A stretch of DNA of 64,000 nt from Oegoconia quadripuncta (GCA_949316235.1 OX438741.1:14013124-14077123), one strand, 5' to 3'. Positions 9,468-20,570 are shown, counted from the stretch's first letter. The notes: generated by a model from the sequence alone, not told the origin. Numbers and translations are program-made.

Positions 9468-12374
9468 TTATGTCCATGATTGTTTATCATCTAAATAATC
9501 TGATATTTTATAATATGCTTTCTTAATAAGTTTCTGTTTTATAGTATCTTTAAATTTATTGAAAGGAAGATTTTGTATATCAACAGGAACTTTATTGAAA
9601 AAGCGTATACATAACCCTTTGAATGAATTACTGACTTTGTGGAGGCGACTTATGTGACCTGCCAGTTTATCTTTATTTCTTGTATTGACATCATGTTTAT
9701 CACTATTTTTCCTAAATGATGCTATATTTTTTTTGACATATATTAGATTTTCAAAAATGTACTGTGACGAAAAGGTTAGAATATTATACTCTTTAAATCT
9801 ATCTCTAAGTGACACTGCAGGTCTCAATTGATAAATTGCGCGAACGGCTCGTTTTTGTAAAACAAAGATTGTATTGATATCCGCGGCATTTCCCCACAGC
9901 AAGATACCGTAAGACATCAGGCTATGGAAATAACTAAAATATACTAATCTAGCAGTATTTACGTCCGATATTTGTCTAATTTTTTTGACTGCATACGCTG
10001 CAGAGCTGAGCTTCTTCGCCAATTTATGGATATGAGGACCCCATTGTAATTTGGCGTCCAAAGTAATGCCCAAAAATACAGTGGACTCAACAAGGTCTAG
10101 AGTGACATTTTTTATCATTATATTTGTGGGCACCTCCCTGACATTAGGCAGTACAAATTTTACACATTTAGTTTTTTTCTCATTCAGTAACAAATTATTT
10201 GCCGTAAACCATTCTACTATTTGAGAAAGAGCATTGTTCACGTCGTCATAATTTAATTTTAGTCTATTTACTTTAAACATTACAGAGGTATCGTCAGCAA
10301 ACAATACTATTTCATGTTTATCGTTTACAAGGTTTGGCAAGTCATTTATGTAAACCAAAAACAAAAATGGTCCGAGAATGGAGCCTTGTGGGACGCCCAT
10401 ACAGACTGTCGACCCTGACGATGTATTACCACTGATATCAACCCGCTGAACTCGGTTACTCAAATAAGAATTCAGAAGGTCGAGAGCTCGGCCGGTTACA
10501 CCATAATGACGTAATTTCCTGATTAAAGTGTCGTGATGAACGCAATCAAAGGCCTTGGACAAGTCGCAAAATACTCCTATTGCATCCCGCGCATCTTCCC
10601 AAGCCTCAAAAATATATTGTAAGAGCTCGACACCTGCATCGGTTGTCGAGCGGCCCCTTGTAAAACCGAATTGTTTATATGACATTAGATTGTTACTGTA
10701 AAAATAACTCGATATCTGATTTAATATAATTTTTTCAAAGATTTTGCTGAGAGTCGGTAGTATTGAAATAGGTCTAAAATTAGAGGGGTCTGATGTACTA
10801 CCGGCTTTAAATAAAGGTATGACTTTACTGTGCTTCATGAGATCAGGAAATATGCCATCATCAGTACATTTATTAAAGATATAAGCTAAGTGTGGTGAAA
10901 TACAATCAATTACGGCACTAATAATTTTTACTGATAAACCGTGAAGGTCGGCAGTTTTTTTCTTGTCTAAAGAACGAAATGCTTTTAAGATGTCTATAGG
11001 ACTTACATGATTAAATTTAAAATGGGAGTCACAAATCTCCACATTTTGTTTAAGTAGCGATTCAGCGAGTGTGGGACATGAATTCAGAGAATTTGTAGTT
11101 AATATTGGGATATCAGTAAAGAATTTTTCAAAAGCTTCTGCAACTTCTAATTGTGAAGTTAGAATTCGATCATTAATTTTTAATCGCGTATCAGTGTTAA
11201 GAGTTTTAAATTTGCCAGTTTCGCTATTTATAACTTTCCAAGTTGTCTTTACTATGTCCGCGCTATTCTTTATTTTATTATTTATAAAATTTGATTTTGC
11301 TGTGGCACAAGCTCGCTTGAATATTTTCGAGTATTGCCTAACATATTCAATAAAACTTTCGCTCTTATTATATGTCCTTTCATCATAAAGCTCATATAAC
11401 TTTTGCCTACTTTTGTGAATTCCCACCGTCGCCCAATCACTAAAAACGAGGGAATTGTTGATTTTAGCAGATTTTGCTAAGAAAACCTTATTACTTTCAG
11501 TTTTTAAAATGTCAAAAACTGATTTATATAATACATTAGGATCGTCACAGTACGGTAAATAATCTAATTTCGCAGTCACTTTACTCTTATATTGATCGAG
11601 TAGTGACTCAGTTACTGGCACGTACGATATATCTCTTTTCAGCGTTTTATTAATTGCTATGTTAAAAACCGCTAACTGACCACAGTGATCTGAACTTAAT
11701 TTATTTAAAATAGATTTATCACTGGGTTGTAAATTCGAGAAAATGTTATCAATGCAAGTAGCTGATGTAGAAGCTATTCTAGTGGGCACTGAAAAAAGAT
11801 TAGCAAGATTATAGCAACTGAAGAAAGATTTAAGTCTTCTGGTTTGAATGCTATCTTCTAATATGTTTATATTAAAATCTCCGCAAATTACAATGTATTT
11901 ATTTGAATTAGTAATTTTACACAGGATTTCATCCATGATTTTCTCAAATAATTCATAAGATGAAGAAGGGGGTTTATATACACATAATACAGTAAGCCGC
12001 GCAATTTCCACACAGGCTATTTCAATAGTTCGCTCAACAGAAAGGTTTACAATATCGAGGCGCTCTTTAAATTTAATATTATTACGAATTAGAATGAGAC
12101 TACCGCCTCGTATTGCCTTCGTCCTGCTGAACGAGCTTGCAATCTGGTACTCCTTGAAGCCGAACATGAGCTCACATTGCTTATACCAGTGCTCCGTTAT
12201 ACATAATACATCAATGTTAGTGCAGCTCATGAACAGCTCCACCTCTAGTTCTTTGCCACTCATACCCTGAATATTTTGGTGTACCAGATTAATACATTTT
12301 TGAATTTTTAAACCATTTTTTTTATATCTATTTTGGGGCGTGGCAACCCTTTTATAATTTTTCTTTTCAAACAT
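9468..12374 (-). CDS. LINE copy 1 ORF2: endonuclease-reverse transcriptase, 968 residues, intact
   Basis: A single open frame of 968 residues. The N-terminal apurinic-type endonuclease runs from NLVHQNIQG (about residue 30) through ITEHWYKQ, CVYKPPSSSYELF and VICGDFNINIL (about residue 165) to SSDHCGQL (about 230). The reverse transcriptase follows with NFRPISILPTLSKIFEK (about 540), FGFTRGRSTTDAG, FCDLSKAFDCVHHDTL, GVPQGSILGPFLFLVYIND and the catalytic FADDTSVMF (about 690). A C-terminal extension contains LLWGNAADINTIFVLQKRA and [16 protein letters not shown]. The protein nicks target DNA and copies the LINE RNA into it. All catalytic landmarks are present, so the frame could still be functional even though the element lacks a complete ORF1. 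Length equals ORF2 of copy 2. Confidence 0.9.
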   Translation of the reverse strand: MFEKKNYKRVATPQNRYKKNGLKIQKCINLVHQNIQGMSGKELEVELFMSCTNIDVLCITEHWYKQCELMFGFKEYQIASSFSRTKAIRGGSLILIRNNIKFKERLDIVNLSVERTIEIACVEIARLTVLCVYKPPSSSYELFEKIMDEILCKITNSNKYIVICGDFNINILEDSIQTRRLKSFFSCYNLANLFSVPTRIASTSATCIDNIFSNLQPSDKSILNKLSSDHCGQLAVFNIAINKTLKRDISYVPVTESLLDQYKSKVTAKLDYLPYCDDPNVLYKSVFDILKTESNKVFLAKSAKINNSLVFSDWATVGIHKSRQKLYELYDERTYNKSESFIEYVRQYSKIFKRACATAKSNFINNKIKNSADIVKTTWKVINSETGKFKTLNTDTRLKINDRILTSQLEVAEAFEKFFTDIPILTTNSLNSCPTLAESLLKQNVEICDSHFKFNHVSPIDILKAFRSLDKKKTADLHGLSVKIISAVIDCISPHLAYIFNKCTDDGIFPDLMKHSKVIPLFKAGSTSDPSNFRPISILPTLSKIFEKIILNQISSYFYSNNLMSYKQFGFTRGRSTTDAGVELLQYIFEAWEDARDAIGVFCDLSKAFDCVHHDTLIRKLRHYGVTGRALDLLNSYLSNRVQRVDISGNTSSGSTVCMGVPQGSILGPFLFLVYINDLPNLVNDKHEIVLFADDTSVMFKVNRLKLNYDDVNNALSQIVEWFTANNLLLNEKKTKCVKFVLPNVREVPTNIMIKNVTLDLVESTVFLGITLDAKLQWGPHIHKLAKKLSSAAYAVKKIRQISDVNTARLVYFSYFHSLMSYGILLWGNAADINTIFVLQKRAVRAIYQLRPAVSLRDRFKEYNILTFSSQYIFENLIYVKKNIASFRKNSDKHDVNTRNKDKLAGHISRLHKVSNSFKGLCIRFFNKVPVDIQNLPFNKFKDTIKQKLIKKAYYKISDYLDDKQSWT

Positions 12375-12415
12375 ATATTTTATAATGCCAGAGGTAGTCT
12401 CTGTTGTCTTATGAT

Positions 12416-12736
12416 TTAATTTAAATTATTTGGAATGATTTCCAAGGATTTATTAATAATTAATGGCTGCCCAATAGAGGCGCCTGTTGGGTCAGTCACT
12501 AAAGTGACTGAATTTAAAATAAAATAGGATAGCATATTTGCTAATTGTCTCCTAAAATATTTGGGAAGATAATAATTATCTCCTGTCACATAAAAATATT
12601 TGGAACTAATAAATTTATTAGTGTCAAAAAAATGAAATTTATTTTCATGACGACATGTCAGAGTATGCAATGTTACATTTAAATTATGTCTAAAAACTAC
12701 TGGACAAGTAGTGAGGATGTGTACTCCCTGGCAGAA
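12416..12736 (-). pseudogene. LINE copy 1 ORF1, C-terminal remnant
   Basis: About 105 residues align with the end of ORF1 of copy 2 (RHNLNVTLHTLTCRHENKFH and FFDTNKFI against the equivalent copy 2 residues; both end in YLN or NLN). The N-terminal coiled-coil part is missing because the element is 5' truncated. It lies 41 bases upstream of ORF2, the same arrangement as in copy 2. Confidence 0.75.
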
Positions 12737-13081
12737 AAAAAATAATACATTACTCATATAATTAAAGAGCCCTAAACAACGCCTATATCGAACAAAAAAT
12801 TGTAAGTCTCCCTTTTATATATGTATACACACACTCCTTCAAAATAGTGTTTTATAGCATTAGTAAAACAAAATGTTAAATAATCTGTGAAAATATCAAC
12901 TTTCTATCTTTTCATAGTTCAGATCTACATACTACGGTTACGGTACCCTAACAATCCACCCAAAAGAAAGCTAATGATATTAAAAAGGCTAATCTCTCTG
13001 TCATTATATAATTTGTTTTAGCAGCAAATTGACAAATAGCAGTCGCGTTACAAATGCCAAGTATAAACTTATTATTAGAAA

Positions 13082-15804
13082 ATGACACAAATAATTGTAT
13101 CTCCGATATATAATGTGGGTCACAGTGAAACACTGCTTAATAATATAGTTGATAAAGATCTTCAAGCCGTACTCCTCCCGATAAACTTTCTACAAGTATT
13201 GAGTTTTCAATTCAAATACAGAATTAAAAATAATTTCATAACCTCAGTTGATAAGTGTCACAAATGTGTACTGTTGTTCTCAACATTAACGATTCTTTTA
13301 TTAACAATCGTATGCTTTATCCCTGAGATTATTAAATTGAGGACATACGAAATTCTTATTTCAGTTATGTTAGATATCATATTCTCATTCATTGGTTACA
13401 CCTTAAATGTTATTAGCAACATTGGCCACAGCAACCAGAATGTAGAGTTAATCATCAAACTTCAGGCAGTGTGTAATATTACTAAGGCTGATAAGAGTAC
13501 ATCTAAATTAATCATTGTTTACAACTGGGTACTTTCACTTGGTTTATTGTTGTACGCTTTTGGAGTGACTGCTTATTTTTACTTACGCTATGACTTGTGG
13601 GTACTCATGTTTGTGAACGAATTGAGTTTTGACGTGAACATTTTGTACGCTATTCAGTTAATAAATCTTTTGAACTGTGAATTTCTTGAATGGATATCGC
13701 TGATGAATTGTAGTGATTTATCAGTCGATAAGATTACTTCATATAAACAAAGTTTGTGCAGAACCTACTTCGACATTATGGAAGTCTTCGATAACTACAA
13801 AAAGTGTTTTCAAGCGATGGTAAGACAATTTTCAAGCGTTACTGTTAGCATATCTATTCCTTTTTAATATACCTACCTATTTTAGGTTACATATTATGTA
13901 TCCTATGCGTTTCTTCACTGTTTGCAATATGTACAATATTCACTCGAAGCACATAAGGATATTGAAGTGGTAAGTCAAGTAAAATTTTATCATTATTAGA
14001 TGTAAGTACAAAATTTATCATGACGGCCCAATTATATAGTTTTCGTCGTCATCATTATCTGCCCGAACTAGTCCAGTACTACCAAAGTCGCGTCAAGGAG
14101 CACGATCGTCGATTGTCCCATCTTCATCTAGCTGGGAGGCGTCTGCTTCTACAATCATCATCTTACTGCTAGCCTAAATATGTAAATTATGACACACTAT
14201 GTGAAGTTTATTATTTTGTTTTATAATTATTTTTCCATCTAACCTACTTCATAGGTACCAGCTGAAAATCATCGCTATGATTTTATGCCACAGTATTATG
14301 CTAAGTTGGAGCCTAGTTCTGCTTGCATTGTTATGTGTTTTTATTTTACCTCTAACCTCTCTTAAGCTGAATATTTTTTTTCTTTCTTATTTTTTTTTCT
14401 AACTTCAGATCTATGTTGATGGCTTTGATCCTGTACAATGTGCAACTGCTATATTTTTTAATAACATTGTGGTGTTGTTTTTCTAAAAAAAGCAGCTGAA
14501 TTGTCATTTACTGTTTTTAATACCTGATCATTTCACCTTATTGGATCTACTTGTATTGTACAGACAACCGCAGGTTAAGCCTAAAAGTCAGTAAAAGCTG
14601 AGCCCCCATATGGTAGGGCGCTCATTCAATGAGCGGAAGGTCCGTGGGAAAGTCCAAAGGTTGAAGTGTTTCGCCTGATGTGCGGTGGGCTGTACATGCA
14701 AGTCAAGGTTTTCACACTAAGTATAGGCTATCTCATAATAATTAGTGTAGTATTTTGAATAAAAGAAATATTACTTTTCAATTTATTTTTATTCCAGTAC
14801 TTCTATCCATTCATACTCTTTGTGACAATGTGGGTTATTAAAACTGTAGCTTTAACAATGATGATAATCATATTATGCGAGAGATTCTATGTAACCACTG
14901 AGGAAGCAAAGACATGTATGTTACAGTTATTAATGAAGACCAACCATGCGTCAGGTAATGTAAATAAAAAGAAAACAAGGTGGAGAAATAAGAAATTCTT
15001 TATTGTGCAAAGCCCGCAAAAATCCTTTATTGCATACCCAAAAAAAACAATTACAGTGATACTTAGCTATTAATATATATATATCTGCGGCATAATCATA
15101 CAGCAGATTAAAATCAAAAATCAAAATCAAAATATTTTATTCAATGTAGAATAAAAAAATATCACTTATTGAAAGTCAACATGTTATTTTTTTTAACTAC
15201 ATCGCTTCACAAGTTGTTATGGTAAGGGAGAAGAAGCGACAAGAAACTCCGCAACAACACATCTTTTCAATTGGTTTCCATCTTTACAATAATATTACAT
15301 TTTATATTACATATTACAAAACAATAGCAATTAACATAACGACCCGCTAACACCAGACCTCATTATCGCTTAAATAATCATCTATCATGTAATAACCCTT
15401 CTTTGCAGAGTTGAGCCTATTCGCCAATTTATGGATATCAGCACCCCATTGCAATTCGGCGCCCAAAGTAATGCCCAAAATACACCAGAATCGACGAGCT
15501 CTAGCGTGATATTTTTTAGCATTTTGACGTTTAGTTTTCCAGATGCGTTTATTGGGATTTTAAGTACATTGCCATTCACATCAGTAAGCCTTTACAAGTG
15601 TAAAGTAATACGTTTGTGTATAAATATTTTCCTTTCATTACAGAAATGAGACACCTATTGAAGAATGTGTGTCGCGCTCACGACGCAAGATTCCGCAAGA
15701 TGACTGCGTGCGGCCTGTTTACTATTGAAGGGAACATCTCGCTAAGATTTCTGGGTGCCTTAGCTACTTATACTGTCGTGTTACTTCAGTTTGCTTTACT
15801 ATAA
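13082..15804 (+). CDS. Gustatory receptor copy C (complete, five putative exons)
   Basis: This is a close duplicate of copy B, 10.5 kb downstream. Exons are 13082-13819, 13886-13969, 14409-14432 (doubtful mini-exon), 14798-14954 and 15644-15804, with identical lengths and phases to B. Exon 1 differs from B at about 34 of 246 residues (about 86% identity). Exon 4 differs at three residues and exon 5 at one. It ends in the Gr signature TYTVVLLQF and TAA. No stops or frameshifts occur in the exons. Upstream homology to B starts at about 12737, exactly where the neighbouring LINE ends. The last intron is about 900 bases shorter than in B because the block B 4459-5374 is absent. The role is inferred as a chemosensory ligand-gated channel; the ligand is unknown. 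Confidence 0.83.
15105..15590 (-). mobile_element. CR1-like LINE 3' fragment in the last intron of Gr C
   Basis: Orthologous to the fragment at 5461-5945, with the same boundaries and AATCAAAA tail. Its presence in both copies dates the insertion before the Gr duplication. Confidence 0.6.
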
Positions 15805-15956
15805 CCCTTATATCAATATTTACACGTCATATGTCTATGTCATCACAATTGTGACATAGTATGGGCCTTAACTATATATAATAATAGTAGCCATCTGACA
15901 ACTGCCTTCAGTTGAAAACGGAACCAACTATTTAACGTGCCCCCGAATCACGGAGA

Positions 15957-16215
15957 CACTCGTATTAAAATGCCTCTTGTGGTTACCCATCCACCGCGCC
16001 AGACATTGCTTAACTTCACTAATCGAAAACGAATAGCGAATGCGCATATGCCACGAGTGATTCTACTTCTACCATATTTTAAAACTGAAACACCTCGTAT
16101 TAAAATTTCCCCAGTGACCACTTATCCAAGGACTGTCTGCACCAGACATTGCTTAACTTTGCTAATCGAAAACGAATGGCGACTGCGACTATGCCACATG
16201 TGGCAATACTTGTGG
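15957..16215 (-). repeat. Two 5S-like SINE modules in tandem (- strand)
   Basis: Two modules (about 15957-16055 and 16090-16210) each contain CCAGACATTGCTTAACTT, on the other strand AAGTTAAGCAATGTCTGG, a 5S rRNA-like internal box. The first is bounded by CACTCGT and ACGAGTG. Neither is a functional 5S gene, as the remainder does not match. Confidence 0.55.
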
Positions 16216-16317
16216 CGTAGTCGCATTCGTCAGAAATCAGCTGTCAGAAATGAAGCCACGTTTGTCATTAAGAAAAAACGTTTCTCACTCCAGATACATT
16301 CCAAAGACACTACGGCC

Positions 16318-16466
16318 CGTATTACAGAATATTACTCAAGCAGAGATCTCCGCTTGAGGACAGTTAAAAAGGACACCTTTATGTAACTTGTATAGCGGCA
16401 TCTCTTTCTAACTATGCTTAAGCGCAGATCTACGCTTGAGCAACATTCTGAAACATAGGCCTTAGC
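16318..16466. mobile_element. Short inverted-repeat element (MITE), about 150 bp
   Basis: The left end begins GGCCCGTATTACAGAAT and the right end, reversed, begins GGCCTATGTTTCAGAAT. Both continue through CTCAAGC and AGATCT blocks for about 45 bases. The GGCCCGTATTA start and CTTGAG motifs are shared with the larger element at 47761-52543, so they appear to be one family. Confidence 0.6.
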
Positions 16467-16595
16467 CCTCTTTTAGCAAATAGACAACTTCATAAGAAAG
16501 ATAAGTATATAAGATAAGATACTGCCTCAATATGGTTTGCTCCATACCCTTTCCATATACAGAAAAATAAAACCAAAAAATCAAATTATACAGAC

Positions 16596-17162
16596 TAGTG
16601 ATGCAACGGATCTCTGTTTCTGTTTCCACAAGTGCGGAAGTTCTGCGGGCTTTTCAACATTCGTTTCTGCTTCTGTTCCCGCTACTTTTATAACGGAGAT
16701 ACAATCGGAAGTTTACGACGGCTGAGAAGTACGATATTTATCTTTTTTTTGTCAGTTTTATCTTTTGCCATTAGTGCGCCAATATTTGTCGGTACCCCCC
16801 AGCAACGTCGCCAGTGAGCAATTATTTAGCGGAGCTGGTCTTATATACGAAAAATACCGGAACAGATTGTTAGGTCCAAAAGCGGCCAAATTACTTTTCA
16901 TAAAATATAACTTACCACTACTTAATTTTGAATATTAATAAAATGTTCAGTTGCAAAGTTGCAATATTGTTTTCTATAGTAGATTTCTAATATATCTATT
17001 TCTAATCAAAGATTTGGTGTATTTGATAAAGAAATATATTTGTAAATTAGTTTTTTTTTCATATTATTTACACTTCCGTTTCTACATCCGTTTCCGTTTC
17101 TGCTAAAATTTACTTTTGACATCTGTTTCCGTTTCCGTTAAGATACTTCCGTTGCATCACTA
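16596..17162 (+). mobile_element. hAT-type element, 567 bp, with 8-bp target duplication and transposase C-terminal relic
   Basis: The termini are TAGTGATGCAACGGA at the left and its exact inverse at the right, the hAT type of inverted repeat. Both sides are flanked by ATACAGAC (16588-16595 and 17163-17170), a perfect 8-bp target duplication as hAT elements make. Inside, 16789-16925 on the + strand reads like the hAT C-terminal dimerisation domain (FSGAGLIYEKYRNRL, then AAKLLFIKYNLP), preceded by a frameshift near 16818. The DDE catalytic part is missing, so this is an internally deleted non-autonomous copy. Confidence 0.88.
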
Positions 17163-17366
17163 ATACAGACCCTGGAGATTCACGATTCATGGTGTGTTGT
17201 GGTGTAGGGATACAAACCAACAGCTCGCCTAAGTCTGCTCTGCGTTGACTGACTGAATAACCCCATGGCTCCCGCCAAGAGGAGAAATTCCGCCTTCACA
17301 CGACATGGCGCCTACTGAAGGTAGACAGTGCCCCACGTGACTCTATTGCTACTTTGGACTCCAAAC

Positions 17367-17657
17367 TATTTTTTTTATACACAACGGGTTAGCATTTGAC
17401 CTCCATCACACCCGGACCCGGACCCGGAAACCCAAATATTTGGGGAACTAGCTATCTTATTTCTAACAACCGGAACACAACAATGCTATTAACATTGCTG
17501 TTTGGCGGTAGATTTAGATAAGATGGTGGTAGCTAGCTCGGCGGATATTTAAAATGCCCTACCACCAACCAAACAGAGTATTAAACATGCGTACACCGCT
17601 GGGGATCGAACCCGCGACCTCCGATTCGTAAACCCTATGTTGTTTACATTGAGCCAA
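17367..17657 (-). repeat. SINE family 1 copy (tRNA-headed), - strand
   Basis: Carries the family 1 layout reversed: poly-T, the CAACGGGTT tail, the body with TATCTTA and GGTGGTAGCTAGC, and a tRNA-like head with the B-box GGGATCGAACCC and CATTGAGCCA. The A box end is cut by a few bases. Confidence 0.75.
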
Positions 17658-17859
17658 ATGAATTGAAGAAAGAAATAGGATGTGTAAGTTGGGAAAGAAA
17701 TTGTCCACTTCCCCCTATCGGCAAATGGGAGTGTAGCCAATGAAATACAAAACAGTACTAATGCCAGTGCTATAGAGAAAGAGGTCGAGTAAAGCTCAAC
17801 CCCCTGTTTTCATATATACCACGGACATCGTCTAGATGCAGTGATCATGACGACTAACA

Positions 17860-18065
17860 ATACAATACAAATACACTTTATTGCACAACAGAAAAGAAAA
17901 TACAGTTTCAGAAAAGTGTCAAGAATAGAATGTACAATATATAAAATAAAATAATAATAAATATCCTTGGACATACACACAACGCGATCTAGTTCCACAT
18001 TTAAGAGGGTATATTCCGTCCATTGGATAAATAAATATTTCTTTTTAAACACAGAATAAATAAAC
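17860..18065 (-). mobile_element. LINE 3' end fragment with AATACA tail
   Basis: Starts with AATACAATACAAATACACTTTATTGCAC, i.e. a short-repeat LINE tail followed on the - strand by 3' untranslated sequence. No RT motif remains. The segment at 17950-18000 is shared with SINE family 2 tail sequences (ATACACACA and the GATCTAGTTCCACA block). Confidence 0.45.
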
Positions 18066-18285
18066 AAAATCGCTCTGACTGAGAAGCCTAAAAGCTAATT
18101 ATATATAAGTACCACCTTAATTACTTTGATGGGGGGTTATTTTTCAGAATTCACGATTATAAAAAAAATTGACGTTGTTATCAATAATTTCAAATTGTCG
18201 AAAGGAACCATAATTCAAGCTACTTCTGTATTATTTATAATTAGCTTTAAGGCTTTTCTAATGCACATCAGAGCAATATTTTTGA

Positions 18286-19060
18286 TTTATATACAAATAC
18301 AAATACAAAATTTATTTATTACCAAAAGTTATACATAAGTACTTAAAACACTACACAACTAATATTATGTAGGCATGCATAACAAAAAGAAATTGCAGAG
18401 TTCATTATTACTGATGGAGCCCGCACTAGGTTAAACCTGTATCGCGGGAGACCAACACACATTTGCCTGAGTAGAGGTGTATATAATAAAGTTCACAAAA
18501 TGGTAGACAATGCCCAAACTAGATAGGATGCAAGTATAATGTGCATAAGGTACTACTAACATAAAGTATCTAGTATATTTAATAATAAATATGTCAATAA
18601 AATACATTAACTATAAAACAATAAATGTAAAAATTTGTAAATAATAAATGTTACGTAGGTATATAATATATATGTTAAATAAATGTTTAGATAATAGATA
18701 AATAGTAAATCTACAGTTTTATTAAATTAGTGGGAAAGATTTAATACAAGAAGTTTAGCATAAAATATCTGCCGAGCTTTAAATTTGGGTGACTAAAATT
18801 GCTTCAGTGGCTTTGTAGTCAAGAGTCAGCAGCCACTGTACAATTTTTGTTTTAGCTTCACGATTTGTGCAGTTTGTAATATCACAGTAACGTAGAACTG
18901 TTCTGTATATGTACGGAAAAGCAAAATTACTAAATCGCTTCGCAAATGTAGTGTTAACCTTTGCAGTGTCGATTTTGCAACGCCGCTTAGACACGGACAT
19001 GATATAGTCAGGAGAGCTCGAAAATGTTCTGTGAAAACTTGTTGCCACTCGCAGGATGTA
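18286..19060 (-). mobile_element. LINE 3' fragment with RT C-terminal remnant
   Basis: The element 3' end is marked by ACAAATACAAATACAAA at 18290-18310. The - strand frame 19048-18779 (89 residues) reads HRTFSSSPDYIMSV, TTFAKRFSNFAFPYIYR and ends WLLTLDYKATEAIL, the pattern of a LINE RT C-terminal tail. About 480 bases of 3' untranslated sequence follow. There is no catalytic RT part. Confidence 0.55.
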
Positions 19061-20100
19061 GAGCTGTCGGACAGATAAATATGTCAGAACAGTTGAACAG
19101 AAATCTTAATTTATCCAATGAGGGCGCCACTGGACTGATTAAACCCTCTTAACTTTGGTTTAACTTAACAAAAAATAAAAGATATGGATACTGTTATGTA
19201 CACATTTGTTTTTTATTTCATATACTTATAATTATAGGCGTGTTAGTTAAAATACTCGTATGTAGTCCACATTGTGAAATTAAATATACCTAAGTATTTT
19301 GTATATCGTCTTTCCTACAATCTATTATCCTTATGCATGACTGCCTTATTAATTTCTAATAATCTTTTACTTTTAAATATTTGAGAAAATACAGACTTCA
19401 AGAGATCTGGTCTTATTTTGTGACCAGGTATTCAACCTCGACCTTTTTTTGTCTCTTCGATACTATTTGGATTTTTACTTTTTTTTTGTTATATTCTCTC
19501 CTATAGGAAAGAGAGGACATAGAGGTTAATGTCCTCTCTTTCCTTTTTATAATTCCGCGGGTCAAGTATCTCGGCGCGCCTGTCAAATTTTCGAAAATAC
19601 CTGCGGTGTTAAAAACGTTTATAGATACTCTTCTACTGGGTGTATTTGTAATCTGTGAAAAGCTATAGCTACGGGAATATATTATCTATGGATATAATGA
19701 ATGAACACTACTACAGCTATAATACAAAAAATCAGAAAAATGTTACGAGTTGTAATATGTAGGTATACCTATATCCACGATATAATTGGTATTTTTACGG
19801 AAAGTACAGATTTATTTCATGTTTTTCTTAAAAAAACTGGTAATTCAATAAATTGTTATGAGAATTGGAAGCTCTATGGCCAGGTTCCTAAGCCTGTTCT
19901 AATAAAAAACAGTAGTTGGAATTCTATGCCTACACTCCCACCCAAAGAGAAAAAAAATATTTTCGCAAATACAGACTAAATATCATAGCTAACATGACAT
20001 GGCGCACATTATTGGATGCGGAATTTAATAGAGAACAAGTTCAAACACAGTCCAAAGGAATTGGAACTCTATAATCATTACAATTGAGAGTTGAAAGTCG
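19061..20100. other. Gene-free stretch with one perfect hairpin
   Basis: AT-rich with no convincing frame. A 15-bp perfect stem with an 8-base loop lies at 19506-19543 (see findings). Short frames such as 19701-19979 have no family features. Confidence 0.4.
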
Positions 20101-20186
20101 GGTGTACCGCCGACACCGATCGGTGTTCGCGAGTGTTGAAGGTATAAAAGTATTTTGGACACCGATCGGTGTTCGCGTCCGCCTAA

Positions 20187-20450
20187 AGGTTAAAAGTCAG
20201 TCTCAGTCAAAACAGTAATTCGTCGTATACAGAGGCTAGTCACAGTCAAGTCATTCGTCAGTAAAGTGGCAGAATGCTTTACAAAAGATTTTGGCGGCTT
20301 CTTGTAGGAACCCGAAAGCTTCGTTACGCACTTTAATTGACACTTCCCTTCACTTGTACATTATTAAGCTTCAAATGTCAGAATGCTTATATTATAAGAA
20401 TTATAAACAAAAATGCTACTTCACTCGCCGAGCGCCCGCCAAAAAAAGCA
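20187..20450 (-). repeat. Dispersed repeat, second copy of the retro-inserted sequence at 34923-35321
   Basis: Matches 35020-35310 through blocks such as GTCAGTCTCAGTCAAAAC, AAAGTGGCAGAATGC and CACTCGCCGAG, with indels of about 11 and 31 bases. It lacks the poly(A) tail seen in the other copy. No protein family is recognised. Confidence 0.6.
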
Positions 20451-20570
20451 TTTTTACTTTATTCGGATTTGATTCAAAAATCGAAATTATTTTCTAAAAC
20501 AGAGGGGAGTCGTTTTCGGAACTGCTACGACGACCTCATAATATCTACCATTCTTTATTTTATTTCTATT

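Larger units (their letters stand above)
9225..12737 (-). mobile_element. CR1/jockey-like LINE copy 1, 5' truncated in ORF1
   Basis: The - strand element runs from about 12737 (broken inside ORF1) to a 3' end at about 9225. It carries the end of ORF1, a full ORF2 and a 3' untranslated region that finishes in ATCAAAA units (TTTTGAT on the element strand) instead of poly(A). The tail and the ORF1 type argue for the CR1-like group; the exact family is not known to me. Relatives of the same subfamily are at 32438-32730, 43035-43657 and 56396-56995. Confidence 0.85.

Noticed and set aside
11071..11388. + strand frame inside LINE copy 1
   Set aside because: Shadow of ORF2 on the opposite strand. 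The same holds for + frames at 48624, 49509 and 50040 inside copy 2.
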